The notes beneath the pieces are model-generated. The model searched no databases. It worked only from the letters and a program-made list of their open reading frames with translations, and was not told the DNA's origin. 64,000 nucleotides of DNA, taken from NCBI GenBank assembly GCA_039812125.1, contig JBDHZV010000001.1, positions 5,748-69,747 of the forward strand. Reading direction: 5' to 3'. Shown piece by piece: positions 61,498-64,000 of the stretch (positions within the stretch are counted from its first letter, which is position 1; each line of letters begins with the position of its first letter). The translations under genes and the position numbers were made by a program. The DNA is from Prado023 sp039812125. Lineage in GTDB: Bacteria; Actinomycetota; Actinomycetes; S36-B12; CAIYMF01.

Positions 61498-63323
61498 CCG
61501 CGACGGCCGCCCCCGCCACCAGCCCCGGCATCGAGCGGGCGGGCGCCGCAGGCCCGAGCCGCCCGCCGGGATGGTCCCGGCTGCTGGCCCCGGTCGCCCT
61601 GGTCGCGACCGTGGTCGGCGCAGCCGCGCTGACCCGCGCCGACGAGCGCGACATCGGCGCGTGGGGACTGGTCCAGGCCTACCCACCGGTGGCGCTGGCC
61701 GCGGTGGCGACGCTGCTGGTCCTGCTCGGGCTCGCACTGTGCCGGCCCGTCGAGGACCGGCTGCTGCTGTACGCCACGACCCTGGGCCTGGCCACGCTGC
61801 TGCACGGTGCCGCCGCCCTCGTCGAGAGTGCCGCCCGGTTCCCGACCGCGTGGGTGCACGCCGGCATCGTGGACGCGATCACCGCGACCGGGCAGCTGCA
61901 GGTGGATGTCGACGCCCGCTACTCGTGGCCGGGGTTCTTCACCGCAGCCTCCGCGCTGACCGGTGCCGCCGGCCTGCCCTCGGCACAGGCCTGGCTGACA
62001 TGGGCCGGACTGGCCGGGTGGTTCGTGGAGATCCCCCTGCTGGTCGCCCTGGGCCGGGCCACGGTCGGCCACTGGCGCACCGCGTGGGCCGGCACCGCGC
62101 TGGTCCTGGTGGTCACCTGGGTGGGCCAGGACTACTTCGCCCCGCAGAGCCTGGCCCTGCTGATGTACCTGGCCGTGCTGGTCCTCGTCCTGGGCCACCT
62201 GCGGGTGCCGCAGTCCCCCGGCCGGGTGGCCACGCTGCTCGCCGGCCTGAACCGCGGGCTGCACCCGGGGCTGGATCCCGCCGAGACCCCCCTGGCCGCC
62301 CCACAGCGGGTCGGCCTGCTGGTGCTGCTGACGCTGGCCGCGCTGGCGATGGCCAGCTCCCACCAGCTGACCCCGCTGCTCATGACCGCCGCCCTGGCCC
62401 TGCTGGCCCTGACCGGACGGTTGCGGCCGTGGCCGGTGGTGGTGGTGTTCGGTGCGGCGGTGGCCGGGTGGCTGAGCATCGGGGCCGAGCCGTACTGGCG
62501 GGGCCATCTCGAGGACATCTTCGGCTCGCTCGGGCGGATCGGGTCCATCGTCGACAGCAGCATGACCGAGCGCATCGTCGGATCGGCCACCCACATGACG
62601 ATCCTGCAGGTCCGGGTCCGGTTCGCCGTCGTGCTCTGGGCCCTGGCGGCGGTCGCGATCGTCGTCGGGCTGGTCCGCCGCCGCCTCAGCGTGCCCCTGG
62701 TGCTGCTCACCGGGGCGCCAGCGTTCCTGGTCGTGGCCGGCAGCTACGGCGGCGAGGGCTTCCTGCGGATGCTGCTGTTCTCCACCGTGGGTGCCGGGTT
62801 CCTGGTGGCAACCCTGGTGGTACCGCCGCACGCCCCCGGGACCGGGTGGCGTCGGGCCGCCGGCCCGGTGGTCCTGGTGCTGGTCCTGGCGGCCGCCGTG
62901 CCGGTCCTGGGGGTCGCGCGGTACGGCAACGAGTCGTTCGAGCGCATCAGCGCGGCCGAGGTCGCCACCGCCGAGGCGCTCGTGGCGCTCGCGCCGGAGG
63001 GGTCCCGGGTGTTCACGCTGGGCTACGGCGGACCGTCGATGACCTCGCCGGCCACCGGCCTGGAGTCGGGCGGGTGGCTCATCGAGGCGCTGGCCGACCC
63101 GGGGAGCACCGACATGACCGAGCTGCGCGAGGTCATGGGGGTCGGCCCGGGCACGACGTTCCTGGTCGCGATGCGCAGCCAGGTCGAGTACGGGGTGCAG
63201 AACGAGGACCTGCCGGCGAGCTGGGGCCGCGACATCGTCGCGACCCTGCTGGCCAGCGGCGAGTACCAGGTGGCGCACGCCAACACCGGCGGCGTGATCC
63301 TGCAGCAGGTGGCGCTGCCATGA
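61494..63323 (+). CDS. Polytopic membrane protein, possible GT-C type glycosyltransferase
   Basis: The 609-residue product has about 11-13 hydrophobic segments between about 29 and 480, and an extracytoplasmic C-terminal domain of about 130 residues (about 480-609). The first loop holds an acidic cluster (TRADERDIGAWG), the place where GT-C enzymes keep a catalytic acid; that parallel is an inference. No family is recognised with confidence, and a polymerase role is also possible. Start GTG overlaps the preceding stop (GTGA), and its stop overlaps the next ATG. Confidence 0.8.
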   Translation: MTATAAPATSPGIERAGAAGPSRPPGWSRLLAPVALVATVVGAAALTRADERDIGAWGLVQAYPPVALAAVATLLVLLGLALCRPVEDRLLLYATTLGLATLLHGAAALVESAARFPTAWVHAGIVDAITATGQLQVDVDARYSWPGFFTAASALTGAAGLPSAQAWLTWAGLAGWFVEIPLLVALGRATVGHWRTAWAGTALVLVVTWVGQDYFAPQSLALLMYLAVLVLVLGHLRVPQSPGRVATLLAGLNRGLHPGLDPAETPLAAPQRVGLLVLLTLAALAMASSHQLTPLLMTAALALLALTGRLRPWPVVVVFGAAVAGWLSIGAEPYWRGHLEDIFGSLGRIGSIVDSSMTERIVGSATHMTILQVRVRFAVVLWALAAVAIVVGLVRRRLSVPLVLLTGAPAFLVVAGSYGGEGFLRMLLFSTVGAGFLVATLVVPPHAPGTGWRRAAGPVVLVLVLAAAVPVLGVARYGNESFERISAAEVATAEALVALAPEGSRVFTLGYGGPSMTSPATGLESGGWLIEALADPGSTDMTELREVMGVGPGTTFLVAMRSQVEYGVQNEDLPASWGRDIVATLLASGEYQVAHANTGGVILQQVALP

Positions 63324-63745
63324 CCGGGCCCGCCCGTCCCCTGCTGCCCGCGGTCGCGCCCGCCACGCGGGCGGGGTCGTCGCCCGCCCGGTCGCCCGCG
63401 GCGCCCCTGATCGCCGGCTGGGCGGCGGCCGCCGCAGTCGCCAGCTGGACCGGCGGACCGACCTGGCTGCTGGTCCCCCTGGTCGCGGGGTTCGCCCTGA
63501 TCGGTCCCGGCCTGGCGGTCGGACTGCGGCTGCCGGGCATCCACGGCGAGGCGCGCGTCGCGGTGTCCGTGCTGGCCGGGCCCGGTGCCCTGGTCCTGGT
63601 CAGCCAGGCGCTGGTGCAGCTCGGTTACTGGCTGCCGAGCGGCCCCGAGCTGACGATCACCGCCCTGGCCACCGCAACGCTGGCCCTGCTGGCTGGACCG
63701 ACCCTGCTGCGGGGCACCCCGAGGAGGTCGCGATGGCGGTCCTGA
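63320..63745 (+). CDS. Small membrane protein of unknown function
   Basis: The 141-residue product has a Pro/Ala-rich start and about four hydrophobic segments (around 30-45, 48-66, 81-100 and 111-127), ending in a basic TPRRSRWRS tail. I do not recognise a family. ATG overlaps the previous stop, and its end overlaps the next gene by 13 bases, so it is part of a coupled operon. Confidence 0.72.
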   Translation: MTGPARPLLPAVAPATRAGSSPARSPAAPLIAGWAAAAAVASWTGGPTWLLVPLVAGFALIGPGLAVGLRLPGIHGEARVAVSVLAGPGALVLVSQALVQLGYWLPSGPELTITALATATLALLAGPTLLRGTPRRSRWRS

Positions 63746-63930
63746 CCTCGGCCAGCGTCGTTGCCGCCGCCCTGATCCTGACCCTGGCCCTGGGCCTGGG
63801 CGCCGCCGTCGCCATCGAGGCGCTGCCTGCGGCCGCCCCGGAGCGGCGCGCCTTGAACCGGTTGACCGTGGCGTCGGCCGGGGTGCTGCTCCTGCTGGTC
63901 GGGGTGCGATTCCTGGTGGTGGCCGGATGA
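63733..63930 (+). CDS. Very small membrane protein of unknown function
   Basis: The 65-residue product has two hydrophobic segments (about 7-28 and 46-63) separated by a basic loop (PERRALNRL). GGAGG lies six bases before its ATG. It overlaps the preceding gene by 13 bases and the following gene by four (ATGA). Small two-helix proteins of this type can be accessory subunits of the adjacent membrane enzymes; no function is recognised. Confidence 0.68.
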   Translation: MAVLTSASVVAAALILTLALGLGAAVAIEALPAAAPERRALNRLTVASAGVLLLLVGVRFLVVAG

Positions 63931-64000
63931 GGGCTGCGCCGGGGCACAGCCCCCGGCTGGTGCTGAACTCGACCAGCCTGATGGCCTCCACCGTCCTGAC
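63927..64000 (+). CDS. Start of a probable polysaccharide flippase gene (cut by window end)
   Basis: An ATG overlaps the previous stop and the frame stays open to the edge. The first residues run MRAAPGHSPRLVLNSTSLM and continue ASTVLT. Loss of charge after a short basic start, with NSTSLMASTV, resembles the N-terminus of Wzx/MATE-type polysaccharide flippases. Only 24 residues are visible, so this is tentative. The neighbours support a glycan export locus. Confidence 0.5.
   Translation, partial: MRAAPGHSPRLVLNSTSLMASTVL

Overview
The window is a continuous, gene-dense stretch of very GC-rich DNA. Gene content and order point to a member of the class Actinomycetes: a rel-secFD-ruvBAC-yebC-pdxTS block, a pgsA-patA-pimA phosphatidylinositol mannoside operon, a gcvH-FHA-MerR-DUF151-MerR-gcvP block with DUF881/small-basic-protein neighbours, GlgE, NucS mismatch repair and a WS/DGAT. 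A lineage below class cannot be fixed from the sequence alone. No tRNA, rRNA, CRISPR array, insertion sequence or phage gene was seen. Most genes sit in tightly packed operons with ATGA or GTGA stop/start overlaps, and there is no gene-free stretch over 300 bases.

Layout. 1-111 is the 3' end of an unidentified gene, followed by a strong nested hairpin. 297-11958 (minus strand) reads pdxS, pdxT, yebC, a wax-ester synthase/DGAT, ruvC, ruvA, ruvB, a possible 34-codon leader peptide, secD, secF and rel. 12033-16415 (minus) is pgsA-patA-pimA, a membrane protein and a DUF3048 lipoprotein. 16515-19857 holds an EF-G-like GTPase, a thioesterase and a HAD phosphatase. 19891-30965 (minus) is a conserved actinobacterial block: CDP-alcohol phosphotransferase, mannose-1-phosphate guanylyltransferase-like protein, DUF881-sbp-DUF881, gcvH, FHA protein, FtsR-like MerR, DUF151 nuclease, second MerR, gcvP.

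31068-59244 is mainly acyl-CoA and storage metabolism. glgX-glgE-glgB build and trim alpha-glucan, and otsA-otsB make trehalose. Around them lie the genes of an ethylmalonyl-CoA route: thiolase, three 3-hydroxyacyl-CoA dehydrogenase modules, enoyl-CoA hydratase, crotonyl-CoA carboxylase/reductase, epimerase and ethylmalonyl-CoA mutase. An isobutyryl-CoA-mutase-like large subunit, the MeaB chaperone and a PduO adenosyltransferase that makes the B12 cofactor accompany them. Interspersed are nucS, an ABC-2 exporter, two alpha/beta hydrolases, a thioredoxin-TPR protein and murA with Asp in place of the usual catalytic Cys. 59311-64000 is the start of a cell-surface polysaccharide locus: two GT2 glycosyltransferases, a 609-residue membrane protein, two small membrane proteins and the first codons of a probable flippase.

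A recurrent feature is a TAnnnT hexamer placed 6-7 bases before a start codon, usually with no Shine-Dalgarno sequence. It is seen at 14 genes and indicates leaderless transcription of many operon heads. All functional statements are from reading the sequence and family knowledge; no database search was run.
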